Assembly (NCBI RefSeq): GCF_021343995.1
Contig: NZ_JAJTTE010000044.1
Span: 1-64,000 of the forward strand
Length of the DNA: 64,000 nt
Direction: 5' to 3'
DNA from: Pseudonocardia terrae
GTDB lineage: Bacteria; Actinomycetota; Actinomycetes; Mycobacteriales; Pseudonocardiaceae
The notes under the pieces are model-generated. The model ran no database searches. It was not told the DNA's origin and was given only the letters and a program-made list of their open reading frames with translations. The position numbers and the translations under genes are program-made. Positions 24,381 through 35,589 of the stretch are shown here, piece after piece (within the stretch, counting starts at the first letter, position 1; each line of letters opens with the position of its first letter).

Positions 24381-25703
24381 GTGACGACTCCGGTGCCACC
24401 CCCCACCCCCGCCCCGGACGACCTGCCGGGGAACGGGGCGCGGCCGCGCGACCGGGGCCTGCCTCGCGCGCTCGTCGTGCTGCTCGGTGCAGCGGCGGTC
24501 GTCGTGGTGGTGGCGGGGATCAAGGCGATCGCCTGGCTGATCGCGCCGGCGTTCATGGCCCTGATCATCGTGATCGCGGTCGCACCCGTGCAGAGCCGGC
24601 TGAAGCGCAAGGGGTGGCCGGCCTGGGCGACGACGCTGGTGCTCGTCGTCCTGGTCTACGCGGTGCTGATCGTGCTCGCCCTCGGGATCATCGCCTCGAT
24701 CGCGCGGCTCGCGACCGAGATCCCGAAGTACGCGTCGCAGGCCGACGGGCTGGTCTCGTCGTTGACCTCCGCCCTCAAGAAGGCCGGCGTGGGGCCCGAC
24801 CAGCTGAAGCAGGCGGCGAGCTCGCTCGACATCGGCAAGCTCGCGGGGCTCCTGGGTTCGCTCCTCGACAGCGTCGCCGGGCTCGCGACGAACCTCGTGT
24901 TCCTGCTCGCGCTGCTGCTCTTCCTGACCGTCGAGGCGGGAGGCGTCGGGCACCGCCTGGCGTCGATCGCCACCGACCGGCCGCAGATCACCGGCGCGCT
25001 GGGACACTTCGCCTGGGGGACCCGGCAGTACCTGCTGGTCACGACGGTCTTCGGGTTCGTCGTCGCCGTGCTCGACACGATCGCGCTCGCACTGTTGAAG
25101 GTCCCGCTCCCCGTCACCTGGGGCCTGCTGGCCTTCGTCACCAACTACGTCCCCAACATCGGGTTCGTCATCGGCGTGATCCCGCCCGCCCTGCTCGGCC
25201 TCCTCGTCGGAGGCCCGCAGCTCGCCATCGTGGTCGTGGTCGTCTACTGCGCGCTGAACTTCGTGATCCAGTCGCTCATCCAGCCACGGTTCATCGGCGA
25301 CGCCGTGGGCCTGTCGATCACGGTCACCTTCGTGGCGCTGTTCTTCTGGGCCTGGCTGCTCGGCGCGCTCGGCGCGATCCTCGCGATCCCGCTGACGCTG
25401 CTGGTCAAGGCCCTGCTCGTGGACATCGACCCGCAGGCGCGGTGGGCGGACGCCTGGCTGCGGTCGACGCCGAAGGAGGCGGAGGAGGCGGCCGCCGACG
25501 AGGCCGCCAAGGCCGCGCACAAGGCCGCGCACAAGGCCGAGCGGAAGGCCGCGCGGAAGGAGGGCAGGGACGCCCGGAAGGCCCACCGGCACCCGCAGCC
25601 GGCCGGCGTCGCGAGCGGGACCGACGGCGACGCCGCGGCCGTGCCCGGACCCGTCGACCCGCCCGAGCCGCCGACCCGCGGCGACTCGAAGGTCACCCCG
25701 TGA
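24381..25703 (+). CDS. AI-2E family transporter (PerM/YdiK-like)
   Basis: A protein of 440 residues with the eight-helix AI-2E family layout. There are two N-terminal helices (residues ~30-70), a long amphipathic region with KYASQADGLVSSLTSALKKAG, and the characteristic C-terminal block NYVPNIGFVIGVIPPALLGLLVGG followed by NFVIQSLIQPRFIGDAVGLS. Members export small molecules; AI-2 itself is proven only in some, so the substrate is open. An unusual tail of ~75 residues, rich in Lys/Ala (AAHKAAHKAERKAARKEG) and then Pro/Asp, extends into the cytoplasm. TAGCGT at 24368-24373 followed by 7 nt and GTG indicates a leaderless start. Confidence 0.88.
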   Translation: MTTPVPPPTPAPDDLPGNGARPRDRGLPRALVVLLGAAAVVVVVAGIKAIAWLIAPAFMALIIVIAVAPVQSRLKRKGWPAWATTLVLVVLVYAVLIVLALGIIASIARLATEIPKYASQADGLVSSLTSALKKAGVGPDQLKQAASSLDIGKLAGLLGSLLDSVAGLATNLVFLLALLLFLTVEAGGVGHRLASIATDRPQITGALGHFAWGTRQYLLVTTVFGFVVAVLDTIALALLKVPLPVTWGLLAFVTNYVPNIGFVIGVIPPALLGLLVGGPQLAIVVVVVYCALNFVIQSLIQPRFIGDAVGLSITVTFVALFFWAWLLGALGAILAIPLTLLVKALLVDIDPQARWADAWLRSTPKEAEEAAADEAAKAAHKAAHKAERKAARKEGRDARKAHRHPQPAGVASGTDGDAAAVPGPVDPPEPPTRGDSKVTP

Positions 25704-25770
25704 GCCGCGGCGCCGCCCGCGTCCGCGGCTGATCGGGTGCCCGTGAGCAGGCGCTCGGGAGCACCGGGTC

Positions 25771-25840
25771 GTGAGTACCGAGTCGTGAGCACCGCGCAGT
25801 GAGCACCGGGCAGTGAGCACCGCGCAGTGAGTACCGAGGC
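25771..25840 (+). repeat. Five 14-bp tandem repeats each carrying a GTG start
   Basis: Units are gtgagtaccgagtc, gtgagcaccgcgca, gtgagcaccgggca, gtgagcaccgcgca and gtgagtaccgaggc. The fifth is the beginning of the next gene (GTG AGT ACC GAG). The 14-bp period shifts frame each time, so only the fifth GTG, and any three units upstream, share the downstream frame. The array is a duplicated translation start. Confidence 0.9.
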
Positions 25841-26513
25841 GCTGCTGCTGGCGATCTCCGCGATCATCCGGCCCACCGCGCTCGCGGCCCTGTTCGCCAT
25901 CCTGGCGAGCCGGGAGCCGCGGCGGCTGCTGACCGCGTACCTGGTGGGCGGCCTGGTGTTCACCCTCGCCGTCGGAGTGCTGGTCGTCGTGCTGCTGCAG
26001 GGCCTCAACGCCCGGACCGCGACGACGACCAGCAGGCCGGTCGTCGACATCGTCCTCGGGGTGGCGGCGCTCGCCTACGCGATCTCGGCCTGGGCCCGGT
26101 GGCCCTCGCCCTGGCCGCTGAGCCGGGGGACCGAGCGGCCGCCGCCCTCGGAGCCGACGTGGATGCAGCGGCGGTTGCAGGGGCTGACGGTGCGCGGGTC
26201 CGCCGGGGCGGGCGTCCTCACCCACCTGCCCGGCCTGACCTACCTGGCCGCGCTCAACGCGATCGTGGCCGCGGCCGCGGGCGCGGTCGACGGGCTCGTG
26301 CAGGTGGCCGTCTACAACGCCATCTGGTTCAGCACGGTGATCGTGGCGCTCGTGCTCGCGGCGCGCCGCCCGCAGCTCGCACGGGAGGTGCTCGAGCGGC
26401 TCGTCGCCTGGATCCGGGTCCACCGCCGGCCGATCACGGTGCTGTTCTTCGGCGGGCTCGGCGGCTACCTGCTCGTCTCGGGCATCCTGCACCTGACCAC
26501 CCGCGCGTCCTGA
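25827..26513 (+). CDS. GAP family membrane protein (Sap, sulfolipid-1-addressing-like)
   Basis: A protein of 228 residues with about six hydrophobic helices of the actinobacterial GAP/Sap type. In mycobacteria Sap helps move sulfolipid-1 across the membrane, and paralogues sit beside glycolipid or MmpL genes. Visible traits are the helix 1 segment LLLAISAIIRPTALAALFAILAS, VVDIVLGVAALAYAISAW and the loop VRGSAGAGVLTHLPGLTYLAALNAIV. The final helix is VLFFGGLGGYLLVSGILHL. No lipid-synthesis gene is adjacent, so the cargo is unknown. The start is part of the 14-bp repeat array and no Shine-Dalgarno is visible. Confidence 0.75.
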   Translation: MSTEALLLAISAIIRPTALAALFAILASREPRRLLTAYLVGGLVFTLAVGVLVVVLLQGLNARTATTTSRPVVDIVLGVAALAYAISAWARWPSPWPLSRGTERPPPSEPTWMQRRLQGLTVRGSAGAGVLTHLPGLTYLAALNAIVAAAAGAVDGLVQVAVYNAIWFSTVIVALVLAARRPQLAREVLERLVAWIRVHRRPITVLFFGGLGGYLLVSGILHLTTRAS

Positions 26514-26646
26514 GCACCCGGCGGGGCGGTCGGTGGTGGGCGGAGTACCACGAACGGGTGGACGACCACCGCCGGGGTGACCAACCGTGGTTCCACCGTC
26601 CAGACTGGCCCGGCAGGACCGGGGACGCGGGCAGGGGGTTCGACGG

Positions 26647-27003
26647 GTGAGCACGCACAGGGCGTCGACGAGCGGGAGCGGCGGCTTCCGGGCCGTCGGG
26701 CAGAAGCCCCCGGTCCCGTACCAGCGATCCGCCTCGGGTGGCACCCCGCCGGCGACCGTGGGGGAGCAGGCGGCCCGCGCCGGTTGGGCACCGGCGGCGC
26801 GGCCCGCGCCCGCGCACACCCCGCCGGGCGGCCAGCGCCTGCCCACCGCGGGCGACGGGCGGGCCGTCACCGTGCTGCGGATCGTGGCCTACGTGCTGAC
26901 CTCGCTGGCGAGCCTGCTGTTCATCGCGCTCGTGGTCTACGGGTACCTGGTCGTGCAGCACGCCGTGGACACCTTCCCGCGGATCTTCCCGTCGGGGGGC
27001 TGA
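26647..27003 (+). CDS. Small membrane protein with Pro-rich head
   Basis: About 118 residues from GTG 26647: a Ser/Pro/Ala-rich, probably disordered cytoplasmic head of ~75 residues followed by one membrane helix (VLRIVAYVLTSLASLLFIALVVYGYLV, given here in halves: VLRIVAYVLTSLASLL and FIALVVYGYLV) and a short tail FPRIFPSGG. A longer reading from 26587 adds Arg-rich sequence. No family was recognised. It lies 51 nt before the MBL gene and may be unrelated to it, because that gene has its own -10 box. Confidence 0.55.
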   Translation: MSTHRASTSGSGGFRAVGQKPPVPYQRSASGGTPPATVGEQAARAGWAPAARPAPAHTPPGGQRLPTAGDGRAVTVLRIVAYVLTSLASLLFIALVVYGYLVVQHAVDTFPRIFPSGG

Positions 27004-27054
27004 CGGCCCTCCGCACCGGGACGCGGGGGTGCCGGCGGCACTAGGCTGCCGCGC

Positions 27055-27729
27055 GTGGACGTCCTGGACGAGTACAGCGGGCACACCGACCCCGGCGGCG
27101 CGGCGATCCGGCGGAGCCTGGCCCCGCTCACGATCAGCAAGGTGTCCGTCGGCCCGATGGACAACAACGCCTACCTGCTGACCTGCACCGCCACCAACGA
27201 GGCGCTGCTCATCGACGCGGCCGCCGAGCCGGAGCGCATCGCCGACCTCGTCGGGGCGGAGGACGGCAGGCCCGAGCTGCGGCACCTCGTCACCACCCAC
27301 CGCCACCAGGACCACTGGCAGGCGCTGGGCGCGGTGGCGGGGATGTTCCAGACCCGGCAGATCGCGCACCCGCTCGACGCGCCCGAGCTGCCGATCCCGA
27401 TGGACGTGCTCGTCTCCCACGGCGACGGCGTGGAGTTCGGCGAGATCTCCCTCGAGGTCATCCACCTGCGCGGGCACACGCCGGGCTCGATCGCCCTGCT
27501 CTACCGCGGCCCGGACCGCCCGCACCTGTTCACCGGGGACTCCCTGTTCCCGGGCGGACCGGGCAAGACCTGGTCACCCGAGGACTTCGCCTCGCTCATG
27601 GACGACCTGGAGTCGCGGGTGTTCGGCGAGCTGCCCGACGACACCTGGATCTACCCCGGCCACGGCGACGACACCACGCTGGGCAGGGAGCGCCCGTCGG
27701 TGAAGGAGTGGCGCGAGCGGGGCTGGTGA
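27055..27729 (+). CDS. MBL-fold metallo-hydrolase (glyoxalase II-like)
   Basis: A protein of 224 residues with the metallo-beta-lactamase fold: MDNNAYLLTC, LLIDAAAEPERI, the metal motif TTHRHQDHWQAL (HxHxDH variant with Arg-His-Gln), the histidine in LRGHTPGSIALLY, TGDSLFPGG and the terminal YPGHGDDTTLG. It should bind two Zn/Fe ions and hydrolyse a thioester or ester. The gene upstream of uvrA in M. tuberculosis is of the same type (Rv1637c, from memory), so the pairing is conserved. TAGGCT at 27042-27047 followed by 7 nt and GTG fits a leaderless start. Confidence 0.9.
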   Translation: MDVLDEYSGHTDPGGAAIRRSLAPLTISKVSVGPMDNNAYLLTCTATNEALLIDAAAEPERIADLVGAEDGRPELRHLVTTHRHQDHWQALGAVAGMFQTRQIAHPLDAPELPIPMDVLVSHGDGVEFGEISLEVIHLRGHTPGSIALLYRGPDRPHLFTGDSLFPGGPGKTWSPEDFASLMDDLESRVFGELPDDTWIYPGHGDDTTLGRERPSVKEWRERGW

Positions 27730-28128
27730 CCGACCGCCCGGGCCGCCTCGTGAGGGGGCCGGCCGACCACCGGTTCGTGGCCGGGACGGCGCTCCCGACG
27801 CATGGGGAACAGGGGTAGGCGTGTCGCCGTCGAACATGTGTGCGACAGTGGTCACCTGGTCCGGCGGGCGTCGCCGGGAAGCACCGGGCGGCCGGCGGCG
27901 TTGAGGCGGGTGGCCGAACGGGGCTCCGGCGGCGCCGCGCCACGAGCGGGCAGTCCGGTGACCCCTGGTCGTCCGGCGCTCGCCGGTGCGCACCCGCCGA
28001 CCGGGAGCCCTCGGGTCGGACGGTGGGCACGGTTTCCGTCGGACCCCCGGCCTAGCATCGATCGCGGGTCCCCGGTCTGCCGCGGACCGGGCCCGCCGAT
28101 CCCCGGTGACCCGTAAGGAGGCGCCCTC
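27730..28128. other. uvrA upstream intergenic region
   Basis: About 400 bp without a gene. It holds a LexA-like box (27830-27845) and a TAGCAT box (28053-28058) that could start a ~64-nt leader carrying the AAGGAG Shine-Dalgarno (28115-28120). Nothing else was recognised. Confidence 0.6.
27830..27845. promoter_or_regulatory. LexA/SOS box for uvrA
   Basis: TCGAACATGTGTGCGA matches the actinobacterial LexA consensus TCGAAC-N4-GTTCGA at all but one position (GTGCGA). It lies 284 nt upstream of uvrA. In mycobacteria uvrA is LexA-controlled, which makes the site credible. Confidence 0.65.
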
Positions 28129-31059
<2,931 letters not shown>

Positions 31060-31067
31060 CGTGACCG

Positions 31068-31116
31068 TGGAGCCATGACGCACTTCTGAGCAGGTGTTTC
31101 GTGCACTATGGCTCCA
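31068..31116. terminator. Bidirectional terminator-like hairpin
   Basis: TGGAGCCAT (31068-31076) pairs with ATGGCTCCA (31108-31116). Inside, GCAC (31080-31083) can pair with GTGC (31101-31104). It separates the convergent uvrA and SWIM genes. Its ggagccat/atggctcc core resembles elements of the 11.5-12.3 kb palindrome array. Confidence 0.7.
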
Positions 31117-31125
31117 TAGTGCTGC

Positions 31126-31950
31126 TCACTTCGGCAGCTGGTCGTAGGCCGGCCGGAGCAGGTCGCGGACCTTGTGCCGGCGGACCTCGATCGGCAGCTC
31201 CGGCACCTGCTCGAGCAGCGCGCCCGGCTCCGGCTCGGCCGGTGCGAACCGGGTGAGGTCGAGCGCGCCGGCCGCGTAGAAGTCGTCGAGCAGCTCGCCG
31301 AGGGGACGCGAATCGTCCTCGACCGCGGCCTCGGGTGCCGCAGTGCTGCCGCGGCGGCGGCGCAGGTTGGCCAGCAGGGTCTCCCGGTCCCGCCCGCGCA
31401 GGGCCAGGACCTCGAACGGGTCCGCGTCGAACCGTTCCGCGAGCAGATAGAACACGGCCGCGAGGTGCTTGCACGGCACCGTGGGGTCCGGACACGTGCA
31501 GTCCATCGACAGGTCGCGCTGCGAGGTGGGGAAAAGCGCGAGGCCGAGCCCGGCGAACAGGTCCTCGATCTCCGTGGGCATCCCGCCGGCCAGCAGGGTG
31601 GCGGCGTACCACGCGTCGTCGGCCAGGGCCTGCTCCGCGCGCGACCAGTCCTGCTTGCCCCACGCCGGGATGCCGATGCGGACCTTGTACGGGGTCGGCC
31701 GGGTGCCCTGCACGAGCGCGACCACCGAACCCGCGTCGACCACGCAGGACACGATCTGCCCGGAGCGGGCGTAGCTGCGGCCGCGATGCAGCCGCCCGCC
31801 GACGCCGAGCGCCTCGAGCACGACGAGGAACCGCTTGGACCACCACGTGCGCGCGACGGTGCCGCGGGTGGAGTGGATCTGGATCCCGTTCTCCACGCGC
31901 AGCGGGCGCTTCGGATGGTCCTCCTGCGCCCAGAAGGGCTGGTCACTCAT
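31126..31950 (-). CDS. SWIM zinc-finger protein
   Basis: A protein of 274 residues. It starts TWWSKRFLVVLEALGVGGRLHRGRSYAR, a conserved head of this actinobacterial group. A SWIM motif CTCPDPTVPCKHLAA (CxCx(n)CxH) at ~residues 151-165 should bind zinc and nucleic acid or protein partners. The tail is acidic and Pro-rich. It lies 54 nt downstream of the SNF2 helicase gene on the same strand; SWIM and SNF2 genes are paired in many actinobacteria, suggesting that they act together on DNA. Confidence 0.88.
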   Translation of the reverse strand: MSDQPFWAQEDHPKRPLRVENGIQIHSTRGTVARTWWSKRFLVVLEALGVGGRLHRGRSYARSGQIVSCVVDAGSVVALVQGTRPTPYKVRIGIPAWGKQDWSRAEQALADDAWYAATLLAGGMPTEIEDLFAGLGLALFPTSQRDLSMDCTCPDPTVPCKHLAAVFYLLAERFDADPFEVLALRGRDRETLLANLRRRRGSTAAPEAAVEDDSRPLGELLDDFYAAGALDLTRFAPAEPEPGALLEQVPELPIEVRRHKVRDLLRPAYDQLPK

Positions 31951-32004
31951 CGGTGGCCCCCCTCGTCGGTCGTCTCGTCGTCGGTCGTCCCGGTCGTCGG
32001 CTTC

Positions 32005-35000
32005 TCAGTCATCGGCGACCGCCTCCGCGCCCAGGGCGAAGACGGACCGCAGCTCGCTGGTGCCGAGCTCGGTGAGCCACCCCTCGCCGTCGCTGATCAC
32101 CATGTCCGACAACGCCTTCTTCGACTCGATCAGCGCGTCGATCCGCTCCTCGACGGTGCCGGGGCAGACGAACTTGCGCACCTGGACCGTGCGCCCCTGG
32201 CCGATCCGGAACGCCCGGTCCGTCGCCTGCTCCTCGACGGCCGGGTTCCACCAGCGGTCCAGGTGCACGACGTGGTTGGCCGCGGTCAGCGTGAGACCCG
32301 TGCCGCCGGCCTTGAGCGAGAGCAGGAAGATCGACGGGCCGTCGCCGGACTGGAAGCGCTCCACCATCGCGTCCCGCTGCTTCTTCGGGGTGCCGCCGTG
32401 CAGGTACAGCACCTCCTGGTCGAAGCGGGCGGACAGGTGCGGCACCAGCATCGAGGCGAACTCGGTGAACTGCGAGAACAGCAGCACCTTGTCGCCCTCG
32501 GCGAGGATCTCGGCGAGCAGCTCCTCCAGGCGCGCGACCTTGCCGGAGCGCTTGCCGATCGGGGAGCCGTCGTGCAGCAGCTGGGCGGGGTGGTTGCAGA
32601 CCTGCTTGAGCTTGGCCATGGCGGCCAGGACGTTGCCGCGGCGCTGGATGCCGACCGAGTCCTCGATCTTCTCCATCATGTCGTCGACGATCGTGCGGTA
32701 GAGCGAGGCCTGCTCGCGCGTGAGGTGGTACTCCTGCGTGATCTCGATCTTCTCGGGCAGGTCGTCGATCACCGTGGGGTCGGTCTTCAGCCGGCGCAGC
32801 AGGTACGGCCGGGTGATGCGGCGCAGCGTCTCCGCGGCCTCCGGGCTGCCGTGCCGCTCGATCGGCACCGCGAACCGCTGCCGGAAGCGTTCCGGGGTGC
32901 CGAGCATGCCGGGGTTGAGGAAGTCCATGATCGACGACAGCTCGGCCAGCCGGTTCTCCATCGGCGTGCCGGTGAGCGCGATGCGGTGTCCGGCGACGAT
33001 CCGGCGAGCGGCCTTGGACGGGGCTGCATTGCTGTTCTTGATCGCCTGCGCCTCGTCGAGCACCAGGCGGTGCCAGGGCAGCGCCTCCAGCTCCTCGATG
33101 TCCCGGGACGCGGTGCCGTAGGTCGTGACCACGATGTCCGTGTCGGCCAGTCGCGCGCGCAGGGCCTCTCCGCGCGGGCGGCCGGGGCCGTGGTGGGCGT
33201 GGACGCGCAGGTCCGGGGCGAACCGCGCGGCCTCCCGCTGCCAGGTGCCGACCAGCGACATGGGGCAGAGGATCAGGGTGGGGCCGGGAGCTGCGTCGAG
33301 GGTCGGGTCCGTACGCTCCCCCTCCGCCTCTCGCTCGCGCGCCTCCAGGGCCAGGAGCTGGATCGTCTTGCCGAGGCCCATGTCGTCCGCCAGGCAGGCG
33401 CCGAGGCCGAGCGACGCGAGGAACGCCAGCCAGGACAGCCCCCGCTTCTGGTACGGCCGCAGCTCGGCCCGGAAGCCGGCCGGCGGGTCGAGCGGTTCGA
33501 GTGTGCGGTCGGCCGTGCCGCCGAGCAGGTCCCCGATCCAGCCCTCGGCCGCCACCGAGGTGATCGGCAGGGGCGTGTCCACCGCGCCCTGGGCGAGGCC
33601 GAGCGCGTCGGCCACCGTGCCGGTACCACGCCGCCCGTTCTGCCGGCGCAGGAAATCCAGGCCGCGGGCCAGCGCGTCGGCGTCGACGCTCACCCACTGC
33701 CCGCGGATCCGCACGAGCTTGGCCTTGGCCGCGACCAGCGCGGCGATCTCCTCCTCGTCGAGCTCCTCGTCGCCGGCGGCGAGGGTCCACCGGAACCGGG
33801 CGAGCTCCTCCCGACCCAGGCCGCCGCGGGTGACGACGCCCGGCGCCGCGGGCGAGGACACCGACAGCCGCAGCCCGAGCGGGCGCCGCCCGTTCCACCC
33901 TGCCGGGAGCTGCACGCCGAAGCCGGCCGCGAGCAGGCGCGCGGCGTCCTCGGTGAGGAAGCGGTGGGCCTCGTCGAGCTCGAGGTCGAGCTCCTCCGGC
34001 CGGGCCCGGCGCAGCGCGCCGGCGAGCGGCGGGTAGACGAGCGCGGCCCGGCCCAGCTCGGCCAGCAGCAGCTCCTGCGCGGAGGTGATGAGCCGGTCGG
34101 CGCGCCCCGCCCACACGTCGTCGGCCGGCAGTACCAGGCTGGGGTCCTCGGTCGACTGCAGCTGAAACTCGAGGACCCAGCGCGTGCCGTCGCCGGTCTG
34201 GTCCAACGGGTCGTCCCCGGGGTCGGCGGGGTCGTGCAGCGTGCCGATCTCGGACAACCGGAAGGTGGCGCGGGCCGGCCCGGTCTCCTCGGTGGTGACC
34301 GCGTCCCACGGGGCCAGTGCGTCGGCCAGCGTGGCGAGCTCCCGTTCGGTGGCCTCGAACCGCGGGTCCGGGCCGTCGAGGGCGGTGAGCCAGGCCTCGG
34401 TGGCGGGCAGCGCCTTCGGTGCGCGGCCGCGGCGCGGCGGCACGAGGGCGACCGGGGTGTCTGCAAGGGCGAGGCGTTCGCGGACCGCCGCGTCGACCAG
34501 CGAGTCCAGCGCGGCGTCGATCAGCAGCTCCGGGGAGTGGCCGGCGGTGTCGCCGGAGCGCCGCTGCTCGGCGCGGGCCACCGGGGGCAGCGCGTCGACC
34601 AGCGACCGGCGGGCCACCGCGTCGAGACCCTGCACGACGGGCCGCCACCGCGCCTCGGGCCCGGGCCGCAGCGTGGGCAGGACGCGCCCGCGGGCAGCCA
34701 GGTCGTCGGCGAACGCCGCGAGCGCCCGCAGGTGGGCGACGGAGGCGCCGTAGCGCACGTCGTCGGCCGGGTCGGCCAGCTCGCCCGGCTCGACGACGAC
34801 CGCCGGCACCGTCCACGGGGTCAGCGACACCTCGGCCGACCGCCGCCCGGGCGCCCGACGGCGCACCAGCTCGGGCGACTCCACCGGTCCGCTCGCGCGA
34901 GAGGGGAGCAGCAAGGTCAGCGAGGTCTGCTTGCCCGGGTGGATCCCGGCGAGCTGCGACGCCGGCACCGCGAACGGGTGCGGCCGGGCAGTGCGCAGCG

Positions 35001-35091
35001 AGCGGCGCGAGGTGGTCGCGGGGCGCTCGCCGTCCTCCGCCCAGAGCACGACACCCCGGGCCGGGGACCAGAGACCGTGGACGACGAGCAC
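32005..35091 (-). CDS. SNF2-family DEAD/DEAH-box helicase
   Basis: A protein of 1028 residues. The N-terminal ~450 residues form the bacterial SNF2-associated domain. The Swi2/Snf2 motor follows with Walker A-like LADDMGLGKTIQ, motif Ia-type LILCPMSLVGTWQRE, DEAH variant LVLDEAQAIKN and TGTPMENRL. The C-terminal lobe has LFSQFTEFASMLVPHL, LSLKAGGTGLTLTAANHV and HLDRWWNPAVEEQATDRAFRIGQ. Such HepA/RapA-like ATPases move along double-stranded DNA without classical unwinding; a repair or recombination role is probable given the SWIM partner. The GTG at 35091 lies 6 nt after TAGCCT, so it is probably leaderless. Confidence 0.93.
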   Translation of the reverse strand: MLVVHGLWSPARGVVLWAEDGERPATTSRRSLRTARPHPFAVPASQLAGIHPGKQTSLTLLLPSRASGPVESPELVRRRAPGRRSAEVSLTPWTVPAVVVEPGELADPADDVRYGASVAHLRALAAFADDLAARGRVLPTLRPGPEARWRPVVQGLDAVARRSLVDALPPVARAEQRRSGDTAGHSPELLIDAALDSLVDAAVRERLALADTPVALVPPRRGRAPKALPATEAWLTALDGPDPRFEATERELATLADALAPWDAVTTEETGPARATFRLSEIGTLHDPADPGDDPLDQTGDGTRWVLEFQLQSTEDPSLVLPADDVWAGRADRLITSAQELLLAELGRAALVYPPLAGALRRARPEELDLELDEAHRFLTEDAARLLAAGFGVQLPAGWNGRRPLGLRLSVSSPAAPGVVTRGGLGREELARFRWTLAAGDEELDEEEIAALVAAKAKLVRIRGQWVSVDADALARGLDFLRRQNGRRGTGTVADALGLAQGAVDTPLPITSVAAEGWIGDLLGGTADRTLEPLDPPAGFRAELRPYQKRGLSWLAFLASLGLGACLADDMGLGKTIQLLALEAREREAEGERTDPTLDAAPGPTLILCPMSLVGTWQREAARFAPDLRVHAHHGPGRPRGEALRARLADTDIVVTTYGTASRDIEELEALPWHRLVLDEAQAIKNSNAAPSKAARRIVAGHRIALTGTPMENRLAELSSIMDFLNPGMLGTPERFRQRFAVPIERHGSPEAAETLRRITRPYLLRRLKTDPTVIDDLPEKIEITQEYHLTREQASLYRTIVDDMMEKIEDSVGIQRRGNVLAAMAKLKQVCNHPAQLLHDGSPIGKRSGKVARLEELLAEILAEGDKVLLFSQFTEFASMLVPHLSARFDQEVLYLHGGTPKKQRDAMVERFQSGDGPSIFLLSLKAGGTGLTLTAANHVVHLDRWWNPAVEEQATDRAFRIGQGRTVQVRKFVCPGTVEERIDALIESKKALSDMVISDGEGWLTELGTSELRSVFALGAEAVADD

Positions 35092-35220
35092 GGGGTCAGG
35101 CTACGAGCCACCTCCGACAGTTCCGCACTCCCGGCGCGGTCACCCGTAGATCGGCGGTGTCAGGACACCGAACGACACATCCCGGGCGACGACGATGTGC
35201 AACTCGGTAGCCCGAAAATG

Positions 35221-35265
35221 CCGACTCGCGGAAGCCGCGGCCCCGACTCGCGGAAGCTCGGGGCC
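35221..35265. terminator. Direct repeat and hairpin between convergently ending units
   Basis: CCGACTCGCGGAAGC occurs twice (35221-35235 and 35243-35257). GGCCCCGA (35239-35246) pairs with TCGGGGCC (35258-35265) around an 11-nt loop. It lies just downstream of the pirin/GNAT operon stop, between that operon and the start of the SNF2 gene, and is a likely terminator for the operon. The rest of 35104-35280 shows nothing else. Confidence 0.6.
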
Positions 35266-35280
35266 CGGCGCGAGCGCGGT

Positions 35281-35589
35281 CTACATTGAGTACAGCGGTC
35301 GGGCCTCGACCGGGACGAGGTCGACGTAGTCCGGGTGCTTCTCGATCCAGCCCCGGATGAACGGGCAGTCCGGGTACACCGCCAGGCCACGCGTCCGGGC
35401 GGCGTCCAGCGCGAACCGGGCGAGCTTGCCGCCCAGGCCCTGGCCCTCGTACATCGAGTCGACCTCGGTGTGGACGAACCTGATCGTGCCGGGCTCGACC
35501 TTGTACTGCGCGAAGCCGGCCAGCCTCCCGTCGACGTGGATCTCGAAGCGCGACCACTCGGCGACGTCGAGGATCATGGGTTCGGTCAT
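35281..35589 (-). CDS. GCN5-related N-acetyltransferase (YjdJ-type, short)
   Basis: A protein of 102 residues of the short GNAT_3/YjdJ group. Blocks are FEIHVDGRLAGFAQYKVEPGTIRFVHTEV, the acetyl-CoA loop YEGQGLGGKLARFALDAARTRG, and the tail VYPDCPFIRGWIEKHPDYVDLV typical of the family. The substrate is unknown. Its ATG overlaps the pirin stop (ATGA), so it is the coupled second gene of that operon. Confidence 0.9.
   Translation of the reverse strand: MTEPMILDVAEWSRFEIHVDGRLAGFAQYKVEPGTIRFVHTEVDSMYEGQGLGGKLARFALDAARTRGLAVYPDCPFIRGWIEKHPDYVDLVPVEARPLYSM

Noticed and set aside
22020-26870. A 1616-codon open frame on the minus strand
   Set aside because: Mirror of several well-supported plus-strand genes and of the LCP gene; the translation is Arg/Gly/Pro-rich nonsense without motifs. 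Long shadow frames are normal at this GC content.
31174-35289. A 1371-codon open frame antisense to the SWIM/SNF2 genes
   Set aside because: It opposes two genes with clear motifs and starts without any promoter or Shine-Dalgarno.
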